A stretch of DNA of 64,000 nt, taken from contig JAFZQI010000036.1 in the NCBI GenBank assembly GCA_017620475.1, positions 19,625 to 83,624 on the forward strand, in the 5' to 3' direction. The stretch comes from Clostridiales bacterium. GTDB lineage: Bacteria; Bacillota; Clostridia; Saccharofermentanales; Saccharofermentanaceae. Below, piece after piece: positions 28,027 to 38,157 of this stretch. Numbering within the stretch: the first letter of the stretch is position 1; the number at the start of each line of letters is the position of its first letter. Below the pieces are notes generated by a model that saw nothing but the letters and a program-made list of their open reading frames with translations, was not told the origin of the DNA and did no database searches. The position numbers and the translations under genes were made by a program.

Positions 28027-31000
28027 TCTTCTTTTTCACCGGTCTTTCCGTTGCCGCCGTGATGGCCTGAGCATACATGTCCAGCTGGACCTGATAGCGG
28101 TTTTTCAATTCCTGTTTCTTCTCTTCTGCCGTTCCCGAAAGACGATCGGATTTGTAGTCGATCAGGACCGCCTGCCCGTCCTCATCCAAGAACCAGCAGT
28201 CGATCATACCCTGTACCAGGGAGAAGTCCTTCTGCTCATTCGGCATGGCCAGAGCAAACGGGATCTCGCGGTAGGGACCGCTCTCCGGCCGGGTCTCCGC
28301 CTCGGCCATTTTCTGCAGGATCTCGCTTTCATAAAACATCTGCATATTACCTGCAAAAGGAGAAAGAAGATCGATCTGGTCACGGTCGATCATGCCGTGC
28401 TTCGAAAGGATCTGCAATATCTCTTTCCAATCCGGAGTTTCTCCTTTACGCAGAAGCCCGGTAAAGTCGACATACTGCCATACGCTGTGAAGGAGCGTAC
28501 CCATCTGGGAAGCCGTGTAGCCCTTCTCTTTCCACTTCTGATCCGATTCCCTCACAAGCATATTGACCGCCTGGAACCGGATATTCTCCTCCTGCTCTTC
28601 CTCCGGTTCTTCCGAGAGGATGCGTTTCATCTCGCTGACCGTCGTCTTCGACGGAACAAGATCCGGCGCCGCCCATTCATGAACATCACGATCAAGATGG
28701 GAAAGCCGGTCATTCTGCTCTTCCGAGAAACTCACATCCGGATGTCTGTTTCGTGCCGCCCGATACTGTTCTTCGACCGGCGGACGCTTCTCGCCGCGGT
28801 TATCTCCAAGGGCATCTGTCGAATCTGATATAAGTGCAAGTTCCCCGCTTTCGGCATCCCTTTCCCCTTTAGAGAAATCCAGATCACCGTAGTAGATCGG
28901 CTCCGAGGACCGGATCGCCTTGGTAAGCGGGTATTCCGGAACACGGATCAGACCGCCCATCAGTCTGGTAAGATGTGTTTTCAGGCTGTACATGACCGCT
29001 GCCGGATACTTTTCCGAGGTCTCTTCTCCGGCCGAAAGGACGGCATCGCAGGCTTCGATCTTATCCTCTTTCGTCCGCGTGATCAGAGAGATGACAAACA
29101 CTTTCCTCTCCGCCCGCGTCAGGGCAACATACAGGAGTCGGATCCGTTCCGCTTCCGCCTCTCTTTTCTCTTCTTTGGCAAGGAGATAGTAGTCATGGGG
29201 TTCATATACCGATCCTGCCGAAGCCAGGTATCTTCGTGCCGACAGATCCCCTTTCTCGCTTAAGATCAGCTGGGTATCCGAAGATCTGGGCGATGACTGG
29301 ATCCCGCAGAGGAAGACATAGGGGAACTCCAGACCTTTGCTCTTATGGATCGTCATACAGCGCACCACATTTTCCAGGGGTTCGGACAGGTCGATCTCCG
29401 TACTCTTGTCCTTCCCCTGATCCAGTTCATCAATATACCCGACAAACGCACGAAGACCGGACCTTCTTCCCATATCGAACCGCGTCGCCCAGTTGACCAG
29501 CGCCATCAACGCATAATATCTGGCATCCCCGTCATCCTGAGAAAGCACAAAGGCCGGATACCCCGTCGCCGCATACACATGCTCGAGCCATTTGGTCATC
29601 GTCATCTGCATCGCATACGTCCGAAGATCATTGATGAAGGAAAGAAGATCTCTTACCCTTTGCGACAGTTCCGAAGTATCTTCTCTTGCAAACTTCATGA
29701 CCTTCTCGCTAAAGGAAAGATCGTGGTCCGCTCCGTGATTTGAAAAGAGATAGATCGAAAGCAGATCCGCATCAGTAAAGCTCGCCTGACGGATCTTCGA
29801 TTTCATCACTCCGGCCAGCGGAATATCCTGATAGATATTATCGGCAAGTCTTGCCAGATCCAGCATGACACGCAGATCCGGCTGAGTCAGAATATTGCCG
29901 ATGCTCGGCCCCTGAGCCGGGATCCCGCACTTCATCAGGATGTCGGCCGCCGCCATCGCGCCGCGGTTGGAGGTCGTCAGTATGACGCACTGGTCATACG
30001 AGAAGTCTTTCTGCTTCTTCAGTTCTTCGATCTTTCCGGCAACGATCAGAGCTTCCTTTTGCACCTTCTCCGCTTCCTTGATATCCAGGATCTGATCCGA
30101 GTCGGATGATCCTTCCAAAGAGGTTTCGTCATCAGGCTTTGTATCATGTGCAAGGATCAGGGTAATATCCGCACCGGATACCTGCGGGTAATCGGCATCC
30201 TCCAGGCCCGGATGCAGGGCGTGCGAAGAATCATACTCGATATCTGCATACTCCTCGCTCATAATCGACGAGAAGATCGTATTCACCGAAGAAAGGATAC
30301 CCGGAACACTTCGGAAGTTATTATTGAGAGTAAATAACTTGCCCTCACCTCCTGCGCGGTAAAGCTCGCAGCGGTCCAGGAACATCTGCGGCTTGGCGTG
30401 GCGGAACCGGTAGATACTCTGCTTGACGTCTCCGACGAAGAAAACATTGTTTCTGCAGAAGCACTGAACGATCGCATCCTGAACGCCGCTGTTGTCCTGG
30501 TACTCATCAATATAGATCTCATCGAAAAGTTCTCTATAATAGCCGCAAACCTCCGGATTCTTAATGAGAGAAAGCGCGATCTGTTCCTGATCCGAAAAAT
30601 CCATCGCGTGTTCCTGACGCTTCTTCTGCTGATACACACGTTCTGCCGCAAATACCATCTCAAAGTAGCGCTCATAGATCGGGAACATTTCCATCTGTTC
30701 TTCCCGGATCTCTTCAAGTGTCTTTCCGAAGAAATATCTCGTTTCATCCTTAAGCGATTCCGCGAAATCCTTCGTCTTTTTTACCCCTGCAAGAATATAG
30801 GCCAATTCGTATATATTCCCGGCCAAAGCATCAAACTGCAGAAGCACCGGATCCATGGACTTGGTCGTATAGGACGGAAGTTTCTCCGACGGAATACGCC
30901 GTCTGATCTCACAGATCTCATCCCATGTTATATCCGGATCAGTAAGAATGCATCTTCCGTTTTCCTCCAGGAAATTGCACCATTCAAGGAAATCCTGCTG

Positions 31001-31882
31001 TCTGATCTCATTGTCCTTCTCTTTCTTCACGAAAGGAACATCCGGGATCAGCCCACGAAGGACCGTAAGCGCATCGATCCGTCTTTCAACGGCTTCCTTC
31101 GTGATGGAGATGATCCTGTGATAGGTGGAGGATGAAAGGAAATCCTCGCTGTTCTTTTTCTTTTTCAGAAGGATCGTCTTTACCCAATCGAAATAGTCCG
31201 GCAGGCTTCTAAGATATGACAGTTTATCCGCCATATCTTCCTTCAATCCCGTATCGTCACGGCCGCTTCCGAATGCCGCAACCATAGCAAGGAAAGATCT
31301 TGACCATTCTTCGCAGTTGATGTCTTCCGAGATCAGTGTCCCCACCGTAGCATCATCGTTCATCAGCGGCATACGCTGATATTTCAGTTCATCTTCCTGC
31401 TCGACTCTCTGTGCAAAGGAATAGGCGTCCGAGAAAACTTCATCGAAAGCTTCCCGAAGGAGTTTTCTTCCATGCACATCATCCAGGACCGCACTTTTCG
31501 GTTCAAGAAGGACGTTACCTTTCTCATCCCGGCTCTGTGCAGAGAAATTACTGATCACACGGCTGCAGAAGGAATCGATCGTGGAGATATATGCCGATGG
31601 CAAAGCCGCGATCTGTTCACTCAGATACTTACGTGTCTGCGCATCCTTCGTTCCCGCCAGTTTCTCACGAAGTTTCTTATCCAGCTTCGCACTCATATTG
31701 GCAGCGGCGGCATTAGTAAATGTCATGACAAGAACATTCTCCACGGAGAGCTCGTGATCCAGAATGCGCTTAACGATCCTTTCGGTCATAACGGTCGTCT
31801 TGCCCGATCCCGCAGCGGCACTGACCAGAATATTTCCGCACGGAGCATCAACTATAAGCTGTTGTTCTTTACTCAGTCCCAT
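27986..31882 (-). CDS. addA: ATP-dependent helicase/nuclease subunit A
   Basis: AddA of the AddAB recombination complex, the Firmicutes counterpart of RecBCD: a UvrD-like 3'-5' helicase with a C-terminal RecB-type nuclease. The 1298 residues start GLSKEQQLIVDAPCG, with Walker A SAAAGSGKTTVMTER near 23, ISTIDSFCSRVI, DEYQDNSGVQDAI near 455, VGDVKQSIYRFRHA, and TIHKSKGLEFPYVF. The nuclease motif reads VLIDYKSDRLSG near the C terminus. The ATG at 31882 has GGAGG at 7 nt; this site lies within the last codons of addB, 2 nt before whose stop the gene begins. Confidence 0.96.
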   Translation of the reverse strand: MGLSKEQQLIVDAPCGNILVSAAAGSGKTTVMTERIVKRILDHELSVENVLVMTFTNAAAANMSAKLDKKLREKLAGTKDAQTRKYLSEQIAALPSAYISTIDSFCSRVISNFSAQSRDEKGNVLLEPKSAVLDDVHGRKLLREAFDEVFSDAYSFAQRVEQEDELKYQRMPLMNDDATVGTLISEDINCEEWSRSFLAMVAAFGSGRDDTGLKEDMADKLSYLRSLPDYFDWVKTILLKKKKNSEDFLSSSTYHRIISITKEAVERRIDALTVLRGLIPDVPFVKKEKDNEIRQQDFLEWCNFLEENGRCILTDPDITWDEICEIRRRIPSEKLPSYTTKSMDPVLLQFDALAGNIYELAYILAGVKKTKDFAESLKDETRYFFGKTLEEIREEQMEMFPIYERYFEMVFAAERVYQQKKRQEHAMDFSDQEQIALSLIKNPEVCGYYRELFDEIYIDEYQDNSGVQDAIVQCFCRNNVFFVGDVKQSIYRFRHAKPQMFLDRCELYRAGGEGKLFTLNNNFRSVPGILSSVNTIFSSIMSEEYADIEYDSSHALHPGLEDADYPQVSGADITLILAHDTKPDDETSLEGSSDSDQILDIKEAEKVQKEALIVAGKIEELKKQKDFSYDQCVILTTSNRGAMAAADILMKCGIPAQGPSIGNILTQPDLRVMLDLARLADNIYQDIPLAGVMKSKIRQASFTDADLLSIYLFSNHGADHDLSFSEKVMKFAREDTSELSQRVRDLLSFINDLRTYAMQMTMTKWLEHVYAATGYPAFVLSQDDGDARYYALMALVNWATRFDMGRRSGLRAFVGYIDELDQGKDKSTEIDLSEPLENVVRCMTIHKSKGLEFPYVFLCGIQSSPRSSDTQLILSEKGDLSARRYLASAGSVYEPHDYYLLAKEEKREAEAERIRLLYVALTRAERKVFVISLITRTKEDKIEACDAVLSAGEETSEKYPAAVMYSLKTHLTRLMGGLIRVPEYPLTKAIRSSEPIYYGDLDFSKGERDAESGELALISDSTDALGDNRGEKRPPVEEQYRAARNRHPDVSFSEEQNDRLSHLDRDVHEWAAPDLVPSKTTVSEMKRILSEEPEEEQEENIRFQAVNMLVRESDQKWKEKGYTASQMGTLLHSVWQYVDFTGLLRKGETPDWKEILQILSKHGMIDRDQIDLLSPFAGNMQMFYESEILQKMAEAETRPESGPYREIPFALAMPNEQKDFSLVQGMIDCWFLDEDGQAVLIDYKSDRLSGTAEEKKQELKNRYQVQLDMYAQAITAATERPVKKKIIWLIRDGLSFEL

Positions 31883-31884
31883 GA

Positions 31885-34800
31885 TCACTCCTCCTTTCTC
31901 CGGATCGCCGTAAAGAAAAGATCCGGGTTTTTCATGGCTTTGCCGTCTTCCTTCAGGATCGAAGGCAGTTCTTTAAGATAGTGGTAATCCGGAGATGACG
32001 CATCACCGTTACAGATCTGCTGATACTCACAATCCGCACACTTCAAAAGAGGCTTCTTCTTGATCTTCGCCGGACGGGCATCGAAGTGTCCGCTGTAAAG
32101 GTTCTCACAATTCTCTTTGATGCGGTCGATCGCAAACTGTCCCATCCTGCGCATATCTTCATCTTCTCTGAAAACCGAATACCCGCTCTCGTATGTCTCC
32201 TTAACGGCGTTTTTTCTTTCCGCATCGATGACTTCCGGATCAAGGGTCTCCGACAATAAAGCACTTCTCTTCTTCAGCGGAGAAACATGGATGTAGGAAA
32301 CGCCGTCCGGTTTCAGATCCGGATGCTGCGAGTAATAGACGTGAAGATACGCGGGAAGCTGCACGCTGGCCCCCGAATATAAAGCATCGAAATCGATCTT
32401 CTTATTCCCCGTTTTATAATCCAGGATCTGAAATGTATTCTGATTCGGGTCAACATCGATACGGTCGATCGTACCATTAAATGTCACGACACGTCCGTCT
32501 CTGAGCGGAAGATCATATCCCGGGATCTTATCGTCTCCGAAATGCCACTCAAACGAGGTCGGCATGGACTTTTCAGGATCAAGATCCGAAAAGATCATCG
32601 AAAGCGTCTCGGAAGTTCCTGCAAGAAGCTTCGTATCCGCCGCCATCTTCAGCGCCGGATCATCACAATACAGGTAGCGTTTCTCTTCCTGGGCACGAAG
32701 AAGAAGTTCCCTGCTCCAGACCAGTTTATCCTTGGCACGGTATTTCGCCAGGATATTCTCCTTACTTTCCGGATCTTCTGCCTTCGTATACTCATCACGG
32801 AACTCCGTCATGGCACGCTCCATCACAGTATGCGCCAGCGTACCCATATCTGTAGCCAGGACCTGCTGGATATCCCTTTCTTTGATCTTCACGACCTTCT
32901 CACAGAAATAGTGATACGGACAATAAAGATAACTCTCGACCGATGAAACACTCATCAGGAGACGGTCGCCATAACGCTGCGCCATCAGGTCCTCCGGAAT
33001 CGTAAGAGAAGTCTCGTTTTTCTTTCCGAATGAGAGATCTTTCGCAGCAAAGAATCTCTGCCAGATCGATACGGCCTCATCGTACTCTTTCTCGGATACC
33101 TTCAGATTGCCGGAGATCACATCCCGCAAATAGTCTTCCATCTTGTCACGGATCAGGACACGCGGATCAGAAAGCGACAGATGATCCAATATTTCATATT
33201 TCGCTCTCGGATACGTATCCCGGAAGAAGAGAACGACAGAAGAAGGTTCGACCGAATTCTGCACGGTGAAGATCAATCTGTCTGTCGGCGCATCGAGAAG
33301 CGCATAGGACGTAAAGAAGTCGGCATAGGACTGGTCCTTGGCATGATTCGGGAACTCGATCGCAAGTTTTTCCGACAGGATCGTTCTTTCACGGTTACGA
33401 AGATAACCTTCCGAAGGAGAGGTGTACGGGAAATTCTTTCTCTGGGAACCGACGACGAACATCAGTTTACAGGACCGGCGGTAGCCATTTGCCGGTGTCG
33501 TGATCGTCACCTGATCTACGTAAGAAGGGATCGCATTCAGGCTCTTACTCTCCAGGGAACTAAGGAGCGCATCACGGAAATTGGCAAGGGTGATCGGGAA
33601 ATCACCAAGAGGTCCGGACATCGCGACCAGCGCATCGTCCGCATAGTTGTAAGAGAGGGCTAAAGCCAGGGCCGCCTGCTGATTACCGGCCTTCTGCCAC
33701 TCCTCGACAAAACTCTCCACATGTTCTCTCTGGCCGCAGGTCATATTGTGAAGCGCAACGGCTTTATCACGACAGGTCTTCGCCTTTTCCAAAACAGCTA
33801 ATTCCTCTGCCGTTTTCTTCAGGACCGGCAGGATGACCGACACCGCTTCCTTCTCCGCAACGGTGGAGACATACTGATCACACGAAAGCATTTTCTTTTT
33901 ATTCTTTACACCGTGGGCAAGAAGGAAATTCTCGAACCGCAGGATCGTATCGATATCTACGGTCACAAAGCCCGACTTCAGATATGCGATTACGGAAGGG
34001 ATGTCCCAGTGAAAAACGGAGATGTCCATGATCGATGTCAGATACTGCGTCCATATCGTCCCGAGAAGCGCCTGCTTCGAATCGACGAAAACATCCAGAC
34101 CGTACCGGGCAAATGCCGCGTGAAGGCTCGTAGAATACTGCTCCATATCACACATCACGACCGTGATGTCCCGGTAGCGGAGGTCTTCGAATTCCACGAC
34201 CTGCTTGATCCTGGCCGCCACGTATTCCAGTTCATCCGAGATCTGATGGAACACCTTGATCTCCAAAGGCAGATCCAGATCTTCCCGCTTCTCGCAGGAT
34301 CTTCCGGCATAATCGGATGACATGATGGCAAGGGCAGGATCCCGATCGGTCACCGGACCTGCTTTCTCCACTGAATCCGGAGTGATCACTTCAAGCAAAG
34401 ACCGGATCGTCTTCTCTCCGAAGTGGCAGATATCCTCTCCCATCTCCTCCTCCTTATCCGTTCCGGCAACACAGGTGATCGTGACCTTAGAGGTTACGGC
34501 GGCAAGCTTTGTAACAATGTTATACTCTTCCGGAGTGAAGTTTCTGCTCTCTCCGAACCCCATGATCCAGCATGAGGACTCCCTCAGGAAGGAAAGTCGG
34601 GACAGAGGCCACTCCTTCGTCTCGGGGGCATCCTCCATGAAGAGGCGCAGCACTTCATCCAGGCGTCTCATCGAATCGCGTTCCGGCGCAAAGCCCAGTT
34701 CTTCCCGAAGGGAATCCAGCTTCACCAGAAGATGACCGAAGTCCCGTATCTTCCCGGCCGTCAAAGGACTGACATCGGAAAGATCCGCTTCTTCCAGCAT

Positions 34801-35235
34801 CTGCCCGCTGATTCCGTATCGATAAAAATCGCCGAGCACTTCGTCCAGGTCAGAGACAAAGCCGACCCGGGAAGCGTAATTCCCCAGCACGCTGAATTCG
34901 TCCGTATTTTCCGAAAGGATACGATGGATGAGGATCGTCCGTCCTGCGGGGCTTAACGACTTACCGCCACGCCCGCCGGCTTCGCTTAACACACGGTAGG
35001 CAAATCTCGAGAAACTGACGACATCGATCATCATGAAGGCCGCATCTGCGTCTTCTCCGCCCTTTTTCTCCTTAAGGATCTCGATGTAGCGGCGCTCGAC
35101 TTCCGCCTTCATTTTCTCGGGAACAATAATATAACCGCGCCTTGTCGGCCATTTCACGGCTTCATCACAAATTCGGGAAAGACATGTATCGATCAACGAG
35201 ACCGGGTGCTCGCCATAGATCAAATGAAACGCCAT
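31885..35235 (-). CDS. addB: ATP-dependent nuclease subunit B
   Basis: AddB, partner of AddA, with a degenerate helicase fold and a RecB-type nuclease domain stabilised by a [4Fe-4S] cluster. The 1116 residues have the nuclease motif ILDYKTGNKKIDFD and the cluster ligands CPYHYFC (one Cys of the pair) plus CADCEYQQIC near the C terminus. The N-terminal P-loop of typical AddB is not present: the expected position reads YGEHPVSLID instead of a GxxGSGK sequence. The ATG at 35235 was chosen for its AAAGGAGG at 8 nt; a GTG two codons upstream is possible. It precedes addA, as usual. Confidence 0.94.
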   Translation of the reverse strand: MAFHLIYGEHPVSLIDTCLSRICDEAVKWPTRRGYIIVPEKMKAEVERRYIEILKEKKGGEDADAAFMMIDVVSFSRFAYRVLSEAGGRGGKSLSPAGRTILIHRILSENTDEFSVLGNYASRVGFVSDLDEVLGDFYRYGISGQMLEEADLSDVSPLTAGKIRDFGHLLVKLDSLREELGFAPERDSMRRLDEVLRLFMEDAPETKEWPLSRLSFLRESSCWIMGFGESRNFTPEEYNIVTKLAAVTSKVTITCVAGTDKEEEMGEDICHFGEKTIRSLLEVITPDSVEKAGPVTDRDPALAIMSSDYAGRSCEKREDLDLPLEIKVFHQISDELEYVAARIKQVVEFEDLRYRDITVVMCDMEQYSTSLHAAFARYGLDVFVDSKQALLGTIWTQYLTSIMDISVFHWDIPSVIAYLKSGFVTVDIDTILRFENFLLAHGVKNKKKMLSCDQYVSTVAEKEAVSVILPVLKKTAEELAVLEKAKTCRDKAVALHNMTCGQREHVESFVEEWQKAGNQQAALALALSYNYADDALVAMSGPLGDFPITLANFRDALLSSLESKSLNAIPSYVDQVTITTPANGYRRSCKLMFVVGSQRKNFPYTSPSEGYLRNRERTILSEKLAIEFPNHAKDQSYADFFTSYALLDAPTDRLIFTVQNSVEPSSVVLFFRDTYPRAKYEILDHLSLSDPRVLIRDKMEDYLRDVISGNLKVSEKEYDEAVSIWQRFFAAKDLSFGKKNETSLTIPEDLMAQRYGDRLLMSVSSVESYLYCPYHYFCEKVVKIKERDIQQVLATDMGTLAHTVMERAMTEFRDEYTKAEDPESKENILAKYRAKDKLVWSRELLLRAQEEKRYLYCDDPALKMAADTKLLAGTSETLSMIFSDLDPEKSMPTSFEWHFGDDKIPGYDLPLRDGRVVTFNGTIDRIDVDPNQNTFQILDYKTGNKKIDFDALYSGASVQLPAYLHVYYSQHPDLKPDGVSYIHVSPLKKRSALLSETLDPEVIDAERKNAVKETYESGYSVFREDEDMRRMGQFAIDRIKENCENLYSGHFDARPAKIKKKPLLKCADCEYQQICNGDASSPDYHYLKELPSILKEDGKAMKNPDLFFTAIRRKEE

Positions 35236-35253
35236 AATCACTACCTCCTTTTA

Positions 35254-37095
35254 TCAGAGGGTATCCAGATTCTGTCCGTTCGCTGCTTTCATTGTCGTAC
35301 CGGCTTTCTCAAGCGTCGACTCGATCGCCTGCTGCTCCGCAGGTCTCTTGACCTTAAGAGTAGTGGTCTTCACCATCTCCGTCTCCGAGAAAACGAAGTA
35401 GTGGATCGCCTTGTACGACGGCATCTGATGATTGACTTCCTTCATCTTCGCACTCAGATACTCACGTATCGCCTTATCACCTGCCGTGGTATCCGGGACG
35501 GGAAGATTCTCACCGATCACCTTACGGTCGATCAGGAGTTTGGCGCAGATATCTACTGCATCCTTATCGTCCTTGGCTCCCCAGACGAAGGCTTCCTTCA
35601 CGCCCGGGATATTGTTCAGAAGGGACTCCATCTCTTCCGGGAATGCCTTCTTTCCGTTGGTAAGAACGATCATGGACTTCACACGTCCGGTGATGTGCAG
35701 GCAACCTTTCTTATCCAGGTAACCCATATCACCCGTGTGGAACCATCCATCCTCTTCGAGCACCTCTGCCGTAGCTTCCGGATTCTCATAGTAACCCTGC
35801 ATGACACAGTCACTCCTAGATAATATCTCACCCACTGTCCCAATTTTCGGACTGTCCGTATCGATCTTCACTTCAATACCGGTAAGCGGACGTCCGACAC
35901 TTCCGTAGACATTGTATTTCGTAGTGGTAACGGCGATAACCGGAGACGTCTCCGTAAGTCCGTATCCCATCAGGAACTCAAATCCCCAGTTGTTGAAATC
36001 TTCGATATAGTTCTTCGCGATACCGGCGCCTCCGATAACGATCAGGCGCAGGTGTCCGCCAAGCTTCTTAATGATCGACGAGAAGAACACACGGCGAAGA
36101 TCGATCTTGAATTTACGGAGGAAATTACTTATCGGGATCATGATATCGATCAGACCGCCTTTGCCGGATTCCTCAATACCCGTCTTGATCTTTCCGTGGA
36201 TATTTTCGAAAAGCAGCGGCACCGAGATACACGCTTCTACGTGCCACTCATTGAGGTTCTTCACGATATAGCGAAGTCCGTCCGAGAAGCAGATGCAGCA
36301 TCCTCTGGCCAGCATGAAGTATTCACATGTATTTTCAAATGTATGGTGAAGCGGCAATATCGAGAAGATACGCTCTCCCGGATTCAATGTCAGGATCGTG
36401 GAGATGGCATATACATTCGTCATGATGTTCTTATGGGAAAGCATGACGCCCTTACTCATCGCCGTCGTACCGGATGTAAAGAGAATGATCCTGGTCTGGT
36501 CGGGATCAATGGCAACACGCCGGATAATGCTGCTGCCCTTTTCCACCGACTCCTTGCCTTCCTCGATCCAATCGAGAATATCCACGAATTTCGGATCTTC
36601 TTTCGGCCAGGTCTGATTGGCGGGCAGATACTCCGTACACATGCAGACATACTTCTGCACCTTCACACCATTCTCCGATTCGTGAGCGGCAATATCCATC
36701 ACCATCTCGTGATGTTTCTGATGATAGAAAAGCACATCGACCTTACCGCGGATAAGAAGGTTCACCAGTTCCTGCTCCGGAAGAAGACGGTCAAGGGGGA
36801 TACCCACGGACCCGCTGCTTAAGATCGCGGAATAAGAAACCATCCATTCATATGCATTCTCACCAACGACAGCAAGATGTTTTCCCTGAAAACCGGAAAG
36901 GCTGATCGCTTCAGCCAGATATTCAACATCTGACGCGAAATCATTGTATGTCTTATGGATCTCCGCTTCCGTCGGTTTCCTACGGAAAACGAAAGCATCC
37001 TTCGTGGCGTATTTCTCCTTCGAACCCAGGATCAGGTCGCGCATCGTATCATAACGAACGCCCTCGTGTAGTGGTTTTCCGACTATGCTCGGCAT
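35254..37095 (-). CDS. Long-chain acyl-CoA synthetase (AMP-forming)
   Basis: ANL-superfamily adenylate-forming enzyme that likely activates fatty acids to acyl-CoA (or acyl-ACP, given the ACP gene nearby). The 613 residues contain the P-loop ILFTSGTTAMSKGVMLSHKN, the A5 motif LMGYGLTETSPV, TGDMGYLDKKGCLHITGR, and the C-terminal Lys motif TTLKVKR. The start at 37095 (MPSIVGKPLHEG) follows GGAGG; the frame runs 70 codons further upstream without a ribosome site and outside the family alignment. It is divergent from plsC; a FabT-like palindrome lies in the shared upstream region. Confidence 0.9.
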   Translation of the reverse strand: MPSIVGKPLHEGVRYDTMRDLILGSKEKYATKDAFVFRRKPTEAEIHKTYNDFASDVEYLAEAISLSGFQGKHLAVVGENAYEWMVSYSAILSSGSVGIPLDRLLPEQELVNLLIRGKVDVLFYHQKHHEMVMDIAAHESENGVKVQKYVCMCTEYLPANQTWPKEDPKFVDILDWIEEGKESVEKGSSIIRRVAIDPDQTRIILFTSGTTAMSKGVMLSHKNIMTNVYAISTILTLNPGERIFSILPLHHTFENTCEYFMLARGCCICFSDGLRYIVKNLNEWHVEACISVPLLFENIHGKIKTGIEESGKGGLIDIMIPISNFLRKFKIDLRRVFFSSIIKKLGGHLRLIVIGGAGIAKNYIEDFNNWGFEFLMGYGLTETSPVIAVTTTKYNVYGSVGRPLTGIEVKIDTDSPKIGTVGEILSRSDCVMQGYYENPEATAEVLEEDGWFHTGDMGYLDKKGCLHITGRVKSMIVLTNGKKAFPEEMESLLNNIPGVKEAFVWGAKDDKDAVDICAKLLIDRKVIGENLPVPDTTAGDKAIREYLSAKMKEVNHQMPSYKAIHYFVFSETEMVKTTTLKVKRPAEQQAIESTLEKAGTTMKAANGQNLDTL

Positions 37096-37157
37096 ACATC
37101 CTCCGTATCGGTCAATAGCAAAATACAAGCCGCCTAAGCAACTATGCGCATTTATAG

Positions 37158-37186
37158 ATGATACCACTTTCTTTGCGTTGCGTCTA
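37158..37186 (-). promoter_or_regulatory. Promoter of acyl-CoA synthetase gene
   Basis: Minus strand: TAGACG (37186-37181), 17-bp spacer, TATCAT (37163-37158) with a TGG extension. The FabT-like palindrome lies about 17 bp upstream of the -35. Confidence 0.55.
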
Positions 37187-37202
37187 TTCTTCAGAAAAAT
37201 TA

Positions 37203-37217
37203 TTTTGAAATTCAAAG
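37203..37217. promoter_or_regulatory. FabT-like palindrome, acs-plsC region
   Basis: TTTTGAAATTCAAAG has a perfect core TTTGAA-A-TTCAAA and differs at two positions from the palindrome before the marR gene at 39936. It resembles FabT boxes (TTTGATTATCAAA type) of streptococci. It lies between the divergent acyl-CoA synthetase and PlsC genes. Confidence 0.6.
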
Positions 37218-37289
37218 AATATCCTTCAAAGCCCACCATTTCTATGGCAACAGTGCTTTTCAAAAAAGATAAAAGCGAAAGGATTTTAT

Positions 37290-37318
37290 TTGACAATCCC
37301 GACAATGTGGTCTACATT
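37290..37318 (+). promoter_or_regulatory. plsC promoter
   Basis: Perfect TTGACA (37290-37295), 17-bp spacer, TACATT (37313-37318). The start would be near 37325, 34 nt before plsC. Confidence 0.65.
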
Positions 37319-37358
37319 ACTTACGAGATATCGTTTGTTATATAGAGGGGAGAAAAAC

Positions 37359-38087
37359 ATGTCTTCAAACGAGAAAGGGAATACCGCTCCGACGCATTCC
37401 GTCGAGGACTTGAATAAGAAATACCCGACGCCCCGTGGATTTACCGGATTCTTCTGGTACCACGTATCGATGGCCATCACCAGAATACTCGTCAAACTCC
37501 GTGCAGGGGAGAAGGAAAATATCCCGAAGGGCAGTCCCTACGTGATCTGTTCCAATCACCAGACCTATGCAGACGGCATGTGGATCATGAGCTGTCTTCC
37601 GAGAAAACACAGAAAGGTCTTCTGTGCCCTTGCCGCTTCCGACCTTGAGACCAACTATGGCCGTCTCGGCCGCGTCATGATGCATGTCGGCCGTGGAATC
37701 GCCGTAGACCGTTTCGGTAATCCGGTTAGAGGCCTCATCAAGGCGAAGAAGGAAGTGGAGAACGGTAACATCATTCTCGTTCATCCGGAAGGAACACGCA
37801 CCTCAGACGGTCACCTCGGTGAATTTAAAGACGGTGCCGCTTATATCGCCATTAAGGCCGGTGTGCCTCTTCTTCCCGTCTATATCGAAGGCGGATATCA
37901 GGCATGGTCCCGTCACATGAAGAGACCGCAGACCTGGGATCACAAGAATCACAGAAGAAAAAGGATCACGATCCATTTCGGCAAGCCCATGCTCCCCGAT
38001 GTTCACGAGCGCGATCCGCACAAGATGACCGATGCGATCCATACCTGGATGAAAGACATGGAGAGTAAGGACGTCAACCTTCAGTAA
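37359..38087 (+). CDS. plsC: 1-acyl-sn-glycerol-3-phosphate acyltransferase
   Basis: Adds the second acyl chain to lysophosphatidic acid, giving phosphatidic acid at the membrane. The 242 residues have the HX4D catalytic motif in CSNHQTYADGMW near 68, the substrate motif HPEGTRTSDG near 147, and PLLPVYIEGGY near 175. One hydrophobic segment near the N terminus (FFWYHVSMAITRILV) may anchor the protein. The start at 37359 follows a GGGGAG site. It stands alone on the plus strand within the lipid island. Confidence 0.92.
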   Translation: MSSNEKGNTAPTHSVEDLNKKYPTPRGFTGFFWYHVSMAITRILVKLRAGEKENIPKGSPYVICSNHQTYADGMWIMSCLPRKHRKVFCALAASDLETNYGRLGRVMMHVGRGIAVDRFGNPVRGLIKAKKEVENGNIILVHPEGTRTSDGHLGEFKDGAAYIAIKAGVPLLPVYIEGGYQAWSRHMKRPQTWDHKNHRRKRITIHFGKPMLPDVHERDPHKMTDAIHTWMKDMESKDVNLQ

Positions 38088-38157
38088 TACACAATTAAGA
38101 CATGCGAAGTGCCCGGCAAAGCATTCTCATGTCAGCAAGTTCTTTTCGATTAATTAA

